Source: Thermococci archaeon
Lineage (GTDB): Archaea; Methanobacteriota_B; Thermococci; Thermococcales; Thermococcaceae
Direction: 5' to 3'
Assembly: GCA_003663535.1 (NCBI GenBank)
Contig: QMUE01000041.1
Coordinates: forward strand, 1 to 8,552
Length of the DNA stretch: 8,552 bases
The translations under genes were made by a program, and so were the position numbers. Position 1 is the stretch's first letter. Each line of letters begins with the position of its first letter. Below are positions 1 through 7,449 of this stretch, in pieces. The notes beneath the pieces were generated by a model that was not told the origin of the DNA, did not search any database, and worked only from the letters and a program-made list of their open reading frames with translations.

Positions 1-1050
1 CCTTGAGGGGGTTAAGAAAGAAACATTTGCAAATGCATATTCTCCGACTTTTGGTATTTCTTGTTCGTCTAAAAACCCTATTATTTTTGCTACTTTTTTG
101 GTAGCCATGTTACTTACTTCAGTAACCCCTATATGCAAACCTCCGTATGATACTAATGTTCCAATTTTCCCTAAACGTATCCACGCGCTCTTAAGGGTCA
201 CTCCACACGTGTTTTTAATGGATATATAGACGTCATCAGAGAATATTTTTTCGAGTTTAACAATATAAGGGCCTATTTGAGCATCTTTGCCTTCTTCCAC
301 CTCTTTATATAAACTCGGAGAGATAGAGAGGTACGCGTAAGCTCCGTTTATTTTTATTATTGTCTTCAAATACATCGAACCAACCAACTCCTTAGTTTCA
401 ACAATAATCCCTTCGGCTTTCAACGTGTCCCCTACTTCTATCCAGTATTCCTTGTTGTTAATAGAGATCTTTGCAAATTCTTTGAGCTCTCCGTTGATCT
501 CGGTGATATTATAATCTTCAAATTTTATCCGCCAATCTTGAAAATATTTGGTACTTCCTTTGTAGAGATACCCATTAAAAAGAGGGGGCATTATAGAAAG
601 TTGGACTGTTAATCCATTGAACTCTATCTTGCCTCCATCATACGTGAGTTCTTTTTCAATATCATTATACCTAAGCCTAATTTTTGCTCTATTTTCTTCT
701 ACTGAGAGAAGTGTAAGGGCGTAATCCCCTGCTAGAACTGTCTGGTTTTCTAGGAGATATGGGAAAGTAATGTTAAAAGTAGCATAACCTCCATTTTCTT
801 CTAAGAATACCGAGCTCATGGAAACCGAATAGAAACTTGTGTTCAGCAACACTTCTGGTTTCAAAATGTATTCTCTATTATTGAGTTCAATAAGCAAAGA
901 ACCTTCGGTTGGTGAAACGTCCCTGACCTCTAAGGGATATTCTTTTATCCCAATTCTAGAAGGTATTTCTACCCATCCTGTTATAATGGAATGTGCAGTT
1001 GCATATGGGAGTAGAATTATTAAGAATAAGAGAGGGATTAACTTTCTCAC
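1..1050 (-). CDS. Secreted protein of unknown function coupled to flaJ (C-terminus beyond window)
   Basis: A continuous reading frame of 350 codons starts with GTG inside the end of flaJ (4-base GTGA overlap) and has no stop before the left edge, so the C-terminal part is missing. The N-terminus is a clear Sec-type signal peptide: RK, then a hydrophobic run over residues 4-15, then a small-residue site near 18-20 (ATA, then HS). The rest is hydrophilic, with alternating hydrophobic residues typical of beta-strands. A loose motif recurs near residues 38-58, 110-130 and 262-280 (Tyr, then alternating aliphatics, a short turn, then an I-x-I/L strand). There are five N-x-S/T sequons (N70, N93, N102, N181, N342), as expected for a glycosylated surface protein. 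A GGTGGG-like site lies just upstream of the GTG. I do not recognise the family. Position in the operon suggests an archaellum- or S-layer-associated role, but that is inference from context. It could also be an unrelated cell-surface protein caught in read-through. Confidence 0.85.
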   Translation of the reverse strand, partial: MRKLIPLLFLIILLPYATAHSIITGWVEIPSRIGIKEYPLEVRDVSPTEGSLLIELNNREYILKPEVLLNTSFYSVSMSSVFLEENGGYATFNITFPYLLENQTVLAGDYALTLLSVEENRAKIRLRYNDIEKELTYDGGKIEFNGLTVQLSIMPPLFNGYLYKGSTKYFQDWRIKFEDYNITEINGELKEFAKISINNKEYWIEVGDTLKAEGIIVETKELVGSMYLKTIIKINGAYAYLSISPSLYKEVEEGKDAQIGPYIVKLEKIFSDDVYISIKNTCGVTLKSAWIRLGKIGTLVSYGGLHIGVTEVSNMATKKVAKIIGFLDEQEIPKVGEYAFANVSFLTPSR

Positions 1051-2756
1051 GTTCCCACCCCCAGCAGAGGAAGTAAAATGCTTGAAAACGTCATCATTTT
1101 TTCCATTATGAACTCCCCGAGATAGAGACCTATTGCGGACATCCATGTGAGCATAACAAAATAATAGAGGGCTATACCTAAGTGTCCTCCATCTGCGATT
1201 TTTATTGAGAATGCAGAAATTAAGGAATGAACTAGGAGAATAAAGAGAAGGATGTAATTTGTTAGTTGGAGTCCCTCTGGGCTTGGTACAAAAAGTATGT
1301 CTTGGATGAATTCTTCTTGCAGCTGAACACTTGAGAAAAGGTGGGTCATGTAAACTGCAACTTGAAATGCTGCCGCGAGGGAAAAGGCAAAAGCTCCAGT
1401 AACTCCATAGATAACTCCCTTAAAACTGGCTACACTCTGCTTTCTTTTTCTTCTAAGTCTCAGAAGTCTTTCAAAGTTACTAGAAATTACCTTTCCTACA
1501 TAATCGGGGTCTGCTCCTAGGTGTAGACTCTTTCTAAAGATGTCTGAGAAGATATCTATGAGCCAGCTTCCGGTCTCTGAGACGAAGTATTTCCATGATT
1601 TGGTATCATCTATCTTGAGGGAAAGTCTTTTGTTCAAGTTTCGGATATCCTTGGTAAGGCTTCCAAAATCGTGAGAGCTCAAATATTTTAGAACTAGTGC
1701 TATGGATACTTCGCTCGCTGCTAAAGACGAACTTAAACTTCTCATAAACGATGGAAAGTTTTCGTCTTTTACCAGAATGTCTTCCTCTTCTTTTGAAAGA
1801 GTATATCCAATGTATGCTATTGGAGTCAAAAACAAAGCGATGGCGATTTCTATTGGCACATTAAATCTTACTCTTATTACAAAAAAGTATAGGATTCCAA
1901 CAATGATCGTTCCACCGATAGAGAGTAGGATAGCTCGTATTAATCTTTCTTTTCGTTCTGGATTCATTGCATTGTGGGCCCATATGTTATCTTCCGGCAT
2001 TTTATGTTTTATCAAAATCAAGACCCCTATTTCCACAACCATAACAAGTATAAATGTAAAAATTGCGAGAGTTACTAGATCTTGCCCAGTAATAATCGGC
2101 CCTATAATAATAAAGGTCACCATAAATACTACAGAAACTATTAGAGAGCTATAAACTTCCTTAAAGATGTCCAAGTCGTAGAGTGCTCCCTCATAGAATG
2201 TCTGGTAGTCATCCATCACAATTTTCTGCTCTTGGAGTAGATATTCCCTCAATTCCACACCACTATCCAACGAGTATGCGAGTCTCTCTAGAAAGTCTGA
2301 GAAGACCTTACTTGGCGTTCTCTTGGCCAAAAATCTAAACGCTTCAGCCATTCCACGATTAAACTTTGCTATTAAATGGTAGATTTTTTCCATATCTCTT
2401 GAAATAGGCTCTAAAACCTTCTCCTTTGCTAATGTGTGTATAAGCTCGTTTCTTCCAACTTCACTAGTGGAAAGTACTGCAAAATACGTTACAAAATAAG
2501 GGATTTTTGAATTTATTTTTACTTTTTTCCCACTTACCATTGAGTAAGGGTGCATGATTGCATAAACTGGAGGAAGAATGGGGATCGCATAAAGAGCAAT
2601 CCGAATTACCCGTGAAATTGTAACAAATCTGGGAACAAGTGAGAAAACTATGAAAAGAATGACACCCCCAGCTATGCTGGGCAATAATACTTTTCTTGCA
2701 TATCTCTTCATATCCAAATCAGCTTGGATAAATATGTTAGCTTTTTCTTTTGCCAT
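1047..2756 (-). CDS. flaJ: Archaellum membrane platform protein FlaJ (ArlJ)
   Basis: This is the polytopic inner-membrane core of the archaellum, on which the FlaI ATPase acts; the family is homologous to TadC/PilC (T2SSF/GspF). The protein has about 569 residues, the usual FlaJ size. I see about nine membrane segments: two near residues 24-70, four near 203-320, and three near 448-550. Two related cytoplasmic helical units, each beginning before a Ser-rich SxEV stretch (near residues 85-115 and 334-362), match the duplicated T2SSF domain. A very basic stretch (RLRRKRKQ, near 433-440) sits in the second cytoplasmic loop, where contact with FlaI is expected. An in-frame GTG nine bases upstream is possible, but it is part of the AGGTGA ribosome-binding site that directly follows the flaI stop. 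ATG at 2759 is also in frame, but ATG at 2756 gives the better spacing (5 bases). The end overlaps the next gene by 4 bases. Confidence 0.95.
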   Translation of the reverse strand: MAKEKANIFIQADLDMKRYARKVLLPSIAGGVILFIVFSLVPRFVTISRVIRIALYAIPILPPVYAIMHPYSMVSGKKVKINSKIPYFVTYFAVLSTSEVGRNELIHTLAKEKVLEPISRDMEKIYHLIAKFNRGMAEAFRFLAKRTPSKVFSDFLERLAYSLDSGVELREYLLQEQKIVMDDYQTFYEGALYDLDIFKEVYSSLIVSVVFMVTFIIIGPIITGQDLVTLAIFTFILVMVVEIGVLILIKHKMPEDNIWAHNAMNPERKERLIRAILLSIGGTIIVGILYFFVIRVRFNVPIEIAIALFLTPIAYIGYTLSKEEEDILVKDENFPSFMRSLSSSLAASEVSIALVLKYLSSHDFGSLTKDIRNLNKRLSLKIDDTKSWKYFVSETGSWLIDIFSDIFRKSLHLGADPDYVGKVISSNFERLLRLRRKRKQSVASFKGVIYGVTGAFAFSLAAAFQVAVYMTHLFSSVQLQEEFIQDILFVPSPEGLQLTNYILLFILLVHSLISAFSIKIADGGHLGIALYYFVMLTWMSAIGLYLGEFIMEKMMTFSSILLPLLGVGT

Positions 2757-2761
2757 CATAT

Positions 2762-2767
2762 TCACCT
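2762..2767 (-). promoter_or_regulatory. Ribosome binding site deciding the flaJ start
   Basis: AGGTGA overlaps the last two bases of the flaI TAG stop. It lies 5 bases before ATG at 2756 and 2 bases before ATG at 2759. The in-frame GTG at 2765 lies inside this site, so it is unlikely to be the start. Confidence 0.6.
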
Positions 2768-4391
2768 ACAATCTAAAGCTTAATCCTTGAATGCCATTTT
2801 CATAGAAGTTCTTTATTTCTTTATAGACATCCCAATAGTTGGTTATTCCAAGTTCTGCCATTCTCTGGATTATTCTGGCTCTTAGAAATAGCTCGTTGTA
2901 AATGTCCTTTGGATCTTCATAACCAGCAACTTCAGCAATTTTTCTCTCGAGGATATATGAGTTGTTCATACCTCTGAATATATGTCTATCACTCATAGAA
3001 TCCCATTCAAACACACTTCTTGTTGCTACTCCTCCAAGCTCCTCATAATAGCCCTCAATCTCAATAACGTTGAGAACCCTTCTTAGGAATCTCCCCTTAA
3101 CATATACAGCCTGCTGAAAGAGAGCAATATTCAAGTTATCTATAAAAGTCACAGGGACGTTTATTGGATGCCCTGTAAAACGTTGTATCATCTTCTTTAT
3201 ATCGCCGGCGTGAAAAGTTGCCAAGACTGGATGGCCCGTTTGCATGGCTTGAAAAGCAATTGCGCCCTCTGTACCTCTGATCTCACCCACTATGATGTAA
3301 TTTGGTCTTGATCTCAGTGCTGCTTTCAAAAGATCAAAAAGTGTAACCCTACTCTCTTCAGGCCCTCTTTCTCTTGTTGTAAGTCTTTGCCAAGTAGGAT
3401 GAGGAACAACAACCTCAGGAGTGTCTTCAGCGGTGAAAATCTTTGATTGGGGCTTGATGAGAGGAATGATAGAGTTTAAAGTGGTGGTTTTTCCACTCGC
3501 TGTTTCCCCACATATGAAAACACTCATACCATATTCAAGCGCAAGCCATAAGTATGCCGCGACTTCTGCAGAAAATGTATTCCACTTTACAAGTTGGATA
3601 ACACTTAGGGGCGTAGCAGAGAATTTTCTTATTGTGGTTGAGGGCCCGTTTATACTAACGTCTGGGCTATATATTATGTTAATTCTTGATCCATCTGGAA
3701 GTGTTCCATCAACAATGGGGGTTTTGTCACTAACAGGTCTTCCAATTCTTTCACTTAAGGCCTTGAGATAATCGGCTAATGTGATATTACTCTCAAATTT
3801 TATATTGGTGGGTAAAGCATCAAAGATCTTGTGAATCAAAGACACATATTCGGCACCCAATATGTGAATATCTTCGATATATGGATCTCTAATAAGGACC
3901 TCTAATGGCCCAATTCCTACAATATCTCTTTTTATGAGATATCTAAATTTCTCAGTTTCTATTTCCGTTAGTTTAACGCTTTTTCTAGAGAAAAAACCCT
4001 TATTGTTAATCTTCTGGAGGGCCTCATTATACAGTTGGTCTAGGAATATTTCAAACTCCTCTCTGTTTTCAGGTATTACCTTTGAAGGAGCAAGTTCAAG
4101 AATTTTTTCTTTAACAACTTCATATTTTGCCTGCTCCTCGGCATTCTGGAGTCTGGGCTCTATTGCTATGTATCTTTTCTCCGTTTTTGGATCTCTGTAA
4201 ATGTGAACAAAAAGAGGATCCCCGACTGGATAGAGTATGTTGGGATATTTTATTTCTTTCATTTTCCTGTTCAGTTGAGTGTAGAATTCTGGAACTTTTC
4301 CATATTTTTTAGTAAACTTTTCAACGTATTCTCTTAAGTGTGGATTCCTTGCCATTGCGGTTTCTAAGGTTTCTCTGCTAATCTCAGCCAT
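2766..4391 (-). CDS. flaI: Archaellum motor ATPase FlaI (ArlI)
   Basis: FlaI is the hexameric type II/IV secretion ATPase that powers archaellum assembly and rotation at the cytoplasmic face of FlaJ. The 541-residue length is typical. The N-terminal domain spans about residues 1-260. The C-terminal RecA-like core shows Walker A GETASGKT at 295-302, an Asp-box region AEDTPE at 321-326, Walker B with IIVGEIRG at 366-373 (catalytic Glu370), and a His box QTGHPVLATFHAG at 384-396. The arginine-rich TTRERG (338-343) and RSRPNY (360-365) also match this ATPase family. The ATG lies inside the end of flaH (8-base overlap, ATGGCTGA), which suggests translational coupling; the ribosome-binding site is weak (GGTGGTG). 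FlaJ follows directly. Archaeal pilus ATPases of the same superfamily are the alternative, but the neighbours settle the call. Confidence 0.97.
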   Translation of the reverse strand: MAEISRETLETAMARNPHLREYVEKFTKKYGKVPEFYTQLNRKMKEIKYPNILYPVGDPLFVHIYRDPKTEKRYIAIEPRLQNAEEQAKYEVVKEKILELAPSKVIPENREEFEIFLDQLYNEALQKINNKGFFSRKSVKLTEIETEKFRYLIKRDIVGIGPLEVLIRDPYIEDIHILGAEYVSLIHKIFDALPTNIKFESNITLADYLKALSERIGRPVSDKTPIVDGTLPDGSRINIIYSPDVSINGPSTTIRKFSATPLSVIQLVKWNTFSAEVAAYLWLALEYGMSVFICGETASGKTTTLNSIIPLIKPQSKIFTAEDTPEVVVPHPTWQRLTTRERGPEESRVTLFDLLKAALRSRPNYIIVGEIRGTEGAIAFQAMQTGHPVLATFHAGDIKKMIQRFTGHPINVPVTFIDNLNIALFQQAVYVKGRFLRRVLNVIEIEGYYEELGGVATRSVFEWDSMSDRHIFRGMNNSYILERKIAEVAGYEDPKDIYNELFLRARIIQRMAELGITNYWDVYKEIKNFYENGIQGLSFRL

Positions 4392-5088
4392 TCTGCACCA
4401 CCACAGCTATCTCCACTACAAATCCCGCCCTGGGCTCTACTCTAAATGGAATTATCTTCTGAAAAATTCCCATAGCATTGTTATACTTCACGATAGTGGC
4501 AGAATTTTTCAAATCTCCTCCGAATACATTGACCTGCAATCTTATGAGCATTGTAGCTATTTCTTCTAAAATCGAGAGTACAGAAGAATCGAGGTCATTT
4601 GGGCTCGCTGTTAATATTATGGCCTTGTTAAGAGCACTTAACTTTTTGAGGTGTTCTGTAAACTGTCTCAAAGTCTCCTCATCTATTTTTGGAGGTAAAA
4701 TGGAAGGTAGTGAATCTATGACAATAACATCTCTTTCCCATAATCTTCCCTCACTCAGGAATCTTGGTAAAAACTTTCCTCTTTTGGAAACACTGCTCAA
4801 AAGAGGATATAACGACACAAAAAGAAGTTTTCGCTTTATCAGAAAGGGAATTACACTATATCCCAGCGATTCCATTTGGTTTATAAACTCAGGGGTTGTG
4901 AGTTGGGTAGAAACATAACTAACTTGAATATCATTTTTTAGAAATCCATAAGTGAGTCTCTGGGAGAATATAGACTTTCCAGTCCCCCTGTCTCCTTCTA
5001 TAAATATTATACTCCCAGAGGGTATTCCTCCACCTAGCCGTCTGTGAAGCTCATCATTTGGGATCTGCATTTTAAGTAAACGGGGCAT
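4384..5088 (-). CDS. flaH: Archaellum ATP-binding regulator FlaH (ArlH)
   Basis: FlaH is a RecA/KaiC-like protein that binds ATP and sits below the FlaI motor inside the FlaC/D ring, where it regulates motor assembly. The protein has 234 residues from the ATG at 5088. Walker A is GDRGTGKS at residues 32-39 and Walker B is DVIVID at 120-125. The Walker B aspartate is followed by Ser-Leu-Pro, with no obvious catalytic glutamate next to it, in line with the weak or absent ATP hydrolysis reported for FlaH. An in-frame ATG exists 63 bases upstream, but it lies inside flaG and lacks a good ribosome-binding site. The chosen ATG has GAGGTG six bases upstream and is 10 bases after the flaG stop. The 3' end overlaps flaI by 8 bases. 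Confidence 0.95.
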   Translation of the reverse strand: MPRLLKMQIPNDELHRRLGGGIPSGSIIFIEGDRGTGKSIFSQRLTYGFLKNDIQVSYVSTQLTTPEFINQMESLGYSVIPFLIKRKLLFVSLYPLLSSVSKRGKFLPRFLSEGRLWERDVIVIDSLPSILPPKIDEETLRQFTEHLKKLSALNKAIILTASPNDLDSSVLSILEEIATMLIRLQVNVFGGDLKNSATIVKYNNAMGIFQKIIPFRVEPRAGFVVEIAVVVQNG

Positions 5089-5094
5089 GGTGTT

Positions 5095-5100
5095 CACCTC
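5095..5100 (-). promoter_or_regulatory. Ribosome binding site deciding the flaH start
   Basis: GAGGTG overlaps the TGA stop of flaG and lies 6 bases before ATG at 5088. This supports the 234-residue FlaH over the longer 255-residue frame that would start inside flaG. Confidence 0.75.
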
Positions 5101-5536
5101 AGATTTTAAATACAAATTCGCGCTGTTTTCCACTTTCAATGACCACAACAAGTTTGTGATATCCAGAGGAAAGAGTAGTGCTTATTCTCAACTCGCCGAC
5201 ATCATAGGGATAAAGGGTAGATGGTGTTAGCGTGAGATTTGAAGGAGGAATGAGGTTTCCATCAATGAAGACAATAGTAGTGCTACTTGTAAATAGGAAC
5301 TCCTCACTTCCGGTGTTTTTAATATAAAACACATAAGCTCCACCCAAGAGAGGGATATTCTCTGGATCATTTATTATCGTGAAGTCCACTCTAAGATTTT
5401 GGGCTATTGTTGCTCCTCTCGTGTTGATACCATCCGCTAAGTCTTGAGTCACCACATAAAGACCTCCAGCTATTGTTCCTGCAACAAGTAGGGAGACAAT
5501 GAAGAGGATTATTTCTGAAATTACTGAGCTCGCCAT
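5099..5536 (-). CDS. flaG: Archaellum protein FlaG (ArlG)
   Basis: FlaG is a membrane-anchored protein with an extracytoplasmic beta-sandwich domain. In the family it partners with FlaF, near or in the S-layer, as part of the archaellum stator or anchoring structure. The protein has 145 residues from ATG at 5536. One hydrophobic helix (about residues 8-28, rich in I, L, V and G) resembles the archaellin/type IV pilin N-terminal helix. After it come the linker DLADGINTRG and a beta-rich domain with one sequon (NLT). In-frame GTG at 5545 and ATG at 5542 would add two or three residues, but they form part of the GGTGAT ribosome-binding site, so ATG at 5536 (MASSVISE) is preferred. The gene begins directly after flaF and ends 10 bases before flaH. 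Confidence 0.92.
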   Translation of the reverse strand: MASSVISEIILFIVSLLVAGTIAGGLYVVTQDLADGINTRGATIAQNLRVDFTIINDPENIPLLGGAYVFYIKNTGSEEFLFTSSTTIVFIDGNLIPPSNLTLTPSTLYPYDVGELRISTTLSSGYHKLVVVIESGKQREFVFKI

Positions 5537-5540
5537 TAGC

Positions 5541-5546
5541 ATCACC
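5541..5546 (-). promoter_or_regulatory. Ribosome binding site deciding the flaG start
   Basis: GGTGAT immediately follows the flaF TAA stop and lies 4 bases before ATG at 5536. It contains the alternative GTG start (5545) and most of the ATG at 5542, which makes those starts less likely. Confidence 0.5.
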
Positions 5547-6062
5547 TTAGGGGCAGTACCAAGCTTTTCCCATAATGGAGGGCTGGCCTATAGTTTGATT
5601 TGGATCAAGCCATATCCATTTCCATTCTATTTTGAGAGAGCATCCCGTTTCAGTTGCTACTATCAGACTGTGGATTGTCTGATCTTTAACCTCAGTAGTC
5701 TGTATTATTATGGATTCTCCAGGAAGTAGGTATGTTTTATCTTCCACTATGAGCGTCGATCCATTGGGCTCTTTTAGTAATCCATCACGAACAAAATCCC
5801 AATATTTAGGGGATAGGGTGGAACCGTTATTGCTAATATTGAAAGTTATTGTATAGATGGATACATCACTTCCAGGATCGATGTGAGAGACACCTTGTAG
5901 AGCAAGGTGTGACGTCTGGGATTTTATGAAAGTTTCTTTGTACGCTTCAACGGACTCAGCTATTGAAGTATAAGTATTCTCGAGGGAGATATAGAGAGTG
6001 CCAAATGCCATTATCGACGCAATGAATATCACTGCAAAGCTTGCTGAAACGCTGAATCCCAT
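5547..6062 (-). CDS. flaF: Archaellum protein FlaF (ArlF)
   Basis: FlaF is a monotopic membrane protein whose outer beta-sandwich domain binds the S-layer in characterised archaea; it is thought to anchor the stator. The protein has 171 residues. A single N-terminal membrane helix (about residues 6-26) is followed by a helical linker (about 28-50, including TYTSIAESVEAYKETF) and then a beta-rich domain. There are four sequons (one NIS, two NGS, one NQT), consistent with an extracytoplasmic glycosylated domain. Two cysteines lie close to the C-terminus (in TGCSL and the terminal WYCP) and could form a disulfide. The start ATG is 11 bases after the flaD stop, with an AGGGGAT ribosome-binding site overlapping that stop. 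flaG follows at once. I am sure of the call from order, size and topology; sequence conservation in this family is low. Confidence 0.92.
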   Translation of the reverse strand: MGFSVSASFAVIFIASIMAFGTLYISLENTYTSIAESVEAYKETFIKSQTSHLALQGVSHIDPGSDVSIYTITFNISNNGSTLSPKYWDFVRDGLLKEPNGSTLIVEDKTYLLPGESIIIQTTEVKDQTIHSLIVATETGCSLKIEWKWIWLDPNQTIGQPSIMGKAWYCP

Positions 6063-6073
6063 ACCCTATCCCC

Positions 6074-6898
6074 TTAAACACCATACACATGTTCAAGAAT
6101 CTTGTTCATCATCTTAAGTTCTCTTTCTAGAGAATTCAGGACTTCTGGAGTTATTTTGGTACCTCTTAGGCGTTCAATGAATAGGAGTGATATCAAGTGA
6201 TCTTGAATCGTAAGTTTGTCATCTGGTTTCCAGTTTGGTTCTCTCTGGTGAGGTCTGGTACCGTTTGCATACTTCAATAGGCTTTCCAATACTTCTTCGG
6301 AGATCCACCCGATTGTATAGTAAAACTCAAGGATATTTTCTAGGTTCAGTATTCCCGCTCTGTCGATGAGGAAACCTAACCATTTCAGCGCTATCATTGT
6401 TGAAACAGCATCATTTGGAAGATGTTCCAATCTTGCCTTCATTTTTGTTGGGCTTATTAGGGCTTCTCTAACATCTTTCGGAATTTGAAATTCCTCAGTC
6501 AAGATTTCTTCCTCCCTACTTCCATTATTTTCAATTAATTCAATCTTCGGGGAATTATATTTTTTAATCTCCTCTTGGGGTTCAACTTCGGGAATTCTTT
6601 CTGGGACTCTCTCGAAATTTTCGTTAAATTCTTTATGAGGCCCTGTTTTGTCCATTAAATGTCTTCTTATTTCCTCTAGGTATTTTCCAATCTCTCCCAC
6701 TCTTTTGTCTAACCTTCTGAGCCTTTCTGCTTGACTTGAATAGTTCTCGAGGGCCCTGCTTATGATTAGATCCACTTGCTCTAGTGTTAAGATGTCCATT
6801 TTTGAAACTAATTTGTCTTTTAAGTCCTTGATAAGGACATTAGGTACTTTCCCATGTAGGATCTGAAGTTTAGTGTCTATCTCGTTCTCGGTTATCAT
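6074..6898 (-). CDS. flaD: Archaellum cytoplasmic ring/switch protein FlaD (FlaD/E family, ArlD)
   Basis: In euryarchaea FlaC, FlaD and FlaE form the cytoplasmic structure around the FlaH/FlaI motor and pass the chemotaxis signal from CheF to the motor. The protein has 274 residues. The N-terminal part (about 1-85) is helical and charged. The middle (about 86-140) is a Glu- and Pro-rich, probably disordered linker. The C-terminal part (about 140-250) is the conserved FlaD/E domain, recognisable by MKARLEHLPND, the aliphatic ALKWLGFLIDRAG and YYTIGWIS. No signal peptide or membrane segment is present. The ATG overlaps the flaC stop in ATGA and has GGAGGGAG just upstream inside flaC. There is no separate flaE in the window; the D/E domain occurs only here, so this one protein may fill both roles. 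Confidence 0.92.
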   Translation of the reverse strand: MITENEIDTKLQILHGKVPNVLIKDLKDKLVSKMDILTLEQVDLIISRALENYSSQAERLRRLDKRVGEIGKYLEEIRRHLMDKTGPHKEFNENFERVPERIPEVEPQEEIKKYNSPKIELIENNGSREEEILTEEFQIPKDVREALISPTKMKARLEHLPNDAVSTMIALKWLGFLIDRAGILNLENILEFYYTIGWISEEVLESLLKYANGTRPHQREPNWKPDDKLTIQDHLISLLFIERLRGTKITPEVLNSLERELKMMNKILEHVYGV

Positions 6899-7389
6899 GT
6901 TTCTCCCTCCGAAATTGCTTCGTATATTATCCTATCGAGGTCTACCCTATGATAGGTAAGGAGCTTCAAGTCTCCCTTTATCTGTGCTATTTCTTTTCTA
7001 ATATCTTCGAGATCTTGCTTTAGCTCGTGTATTTCTTCTAGTATTGGGTTTTCATTATCCAGATCTCTAAATGGGTTGACCTCCTGTGATACTACTTCAT
7101 AGAGCATCATGACATCTTTGATAGTTTTGTCAAGCTTTTCTATTTCCTCCCTTAGTTCTTGGATTTGGGACTTCAAAGTGTCGATATTGACTTTAATTCT
7201 TGGCAGGTCGTTTTCAATCTCAGTGAGTCTATTCATTATGAGAGTAATTTTTTCTTCATCTTCTTTCTGCTCTTTTAGGATTTCTTGAACGTTTCCTTCA
7301 CTTAGAGCAAGCTCTAATTGGTCGACTTCTTCTTTTTCATCCTTTTCTAGTTTTTTCTTGAACTTTTCTTTCAAATAACTGAATGACAT
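6895..7389 (-). CDS. flaC: Archaellum cytoplasmic protein FlaC (ArlC)
   Basis: FlaC belongs to the cytoplasmic FlaC/D/E ring that surrounds the FlaH/FlaI motor in euryarchaea. The 164-residue protein is almost entirely helical and highly charged. It has long coiled-coil stretches near residues 35-92 and 115-142 and lacks any membrane segment. Between them lies the conserved FlaC core motif VMMLYEVVSQEVNPF (residues 93-107), the best evidence for the call. The ATG at 7389 has GGAGGG 6 bases upstream. It follows flaB after a 64-base T-rich spacer and overlaps flaD by 4 bases (ATGA), so FlaC and FlaD are probably made in a coupled way. Confidence 0.94.
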   Translation of the reverse strand: MSFSYLKEKFKKKLEKDEKEEVDQLELALSEGNVQEILKEQKEDEEKITLIMNRLTEIENDLPRIKVNIDTLKSQIQELREEIEKLDKTIKDVMMLYEVVSQEVNPFRDLDNENPILEEIHELKQDLEDIRKEIAQIKGDLKLLTYHRVDLDRIIYEAISEGET

Positions 7390-7395
7390 CCTAGG

Positions 7396-7401
7396 CCCTC
7401 C
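7396..7401 (-). promoter_or_regulatory. Ribosome binding site of flaC
   Basis: GGAGGG lies 6 bases before the flaC ATG and directly after the T-rich spacer. It restarts translation for the accessory gene block after the flagellin. Confidence 0.65.
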
Positions 7402-7449
7402 AAAAAGTTAATGAAAAAGAAATTTCATTGAAAAAATCAAAAGAATTAA
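7402..7449 (-). terminator. Possible partial terminator between flaB and flaC
   Basis: Reading in the gene direction, the spacer contains three T-rich tracts (TTCTTTTGATTTTTTC, TTTCTTTTTC and CTTTTTG). It also holds a weak AT-only-type stem in which AATGAAA (7423-7429) pairs with TTTCATT (7410-7416) around a 6-base loop. Archaeal RNA polymerase terminates at U-rich tracts, so a share of transcripts may end after the flagellin gene while the rest read through into flaC. No strong GC stem is present. This is inferred from sequence. Confidence 0.4.

Noticed and set aside
839..1111. 90-codon plus-strand frame across the flaJ/secreted-protein junction
   Set aside because: It is antisense to two good minus-strand genes, with no independent support.
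1702..2154. 150-codon open frame on the plus strand opposite flaJ
   Set aside because: It lies fully antisense to the conserved flaJ membrane-segment region, its product has no recognisable features, and it is a mirror of hydrophobic codons on the other strand.
4478..4918. 146-codon plus-strand frame opposite flaH
   Set aside because: It is antisense to the FlaH ATPase domain and has low-complexity content typical of a shadow frame.
5089..5151. 21-residue N-terminal extension of FlaH
   Set aside because: It would overlap flaG, lacks a ribosome-binding site and ignores the well-spaced GAGGTG before ATG 5088.
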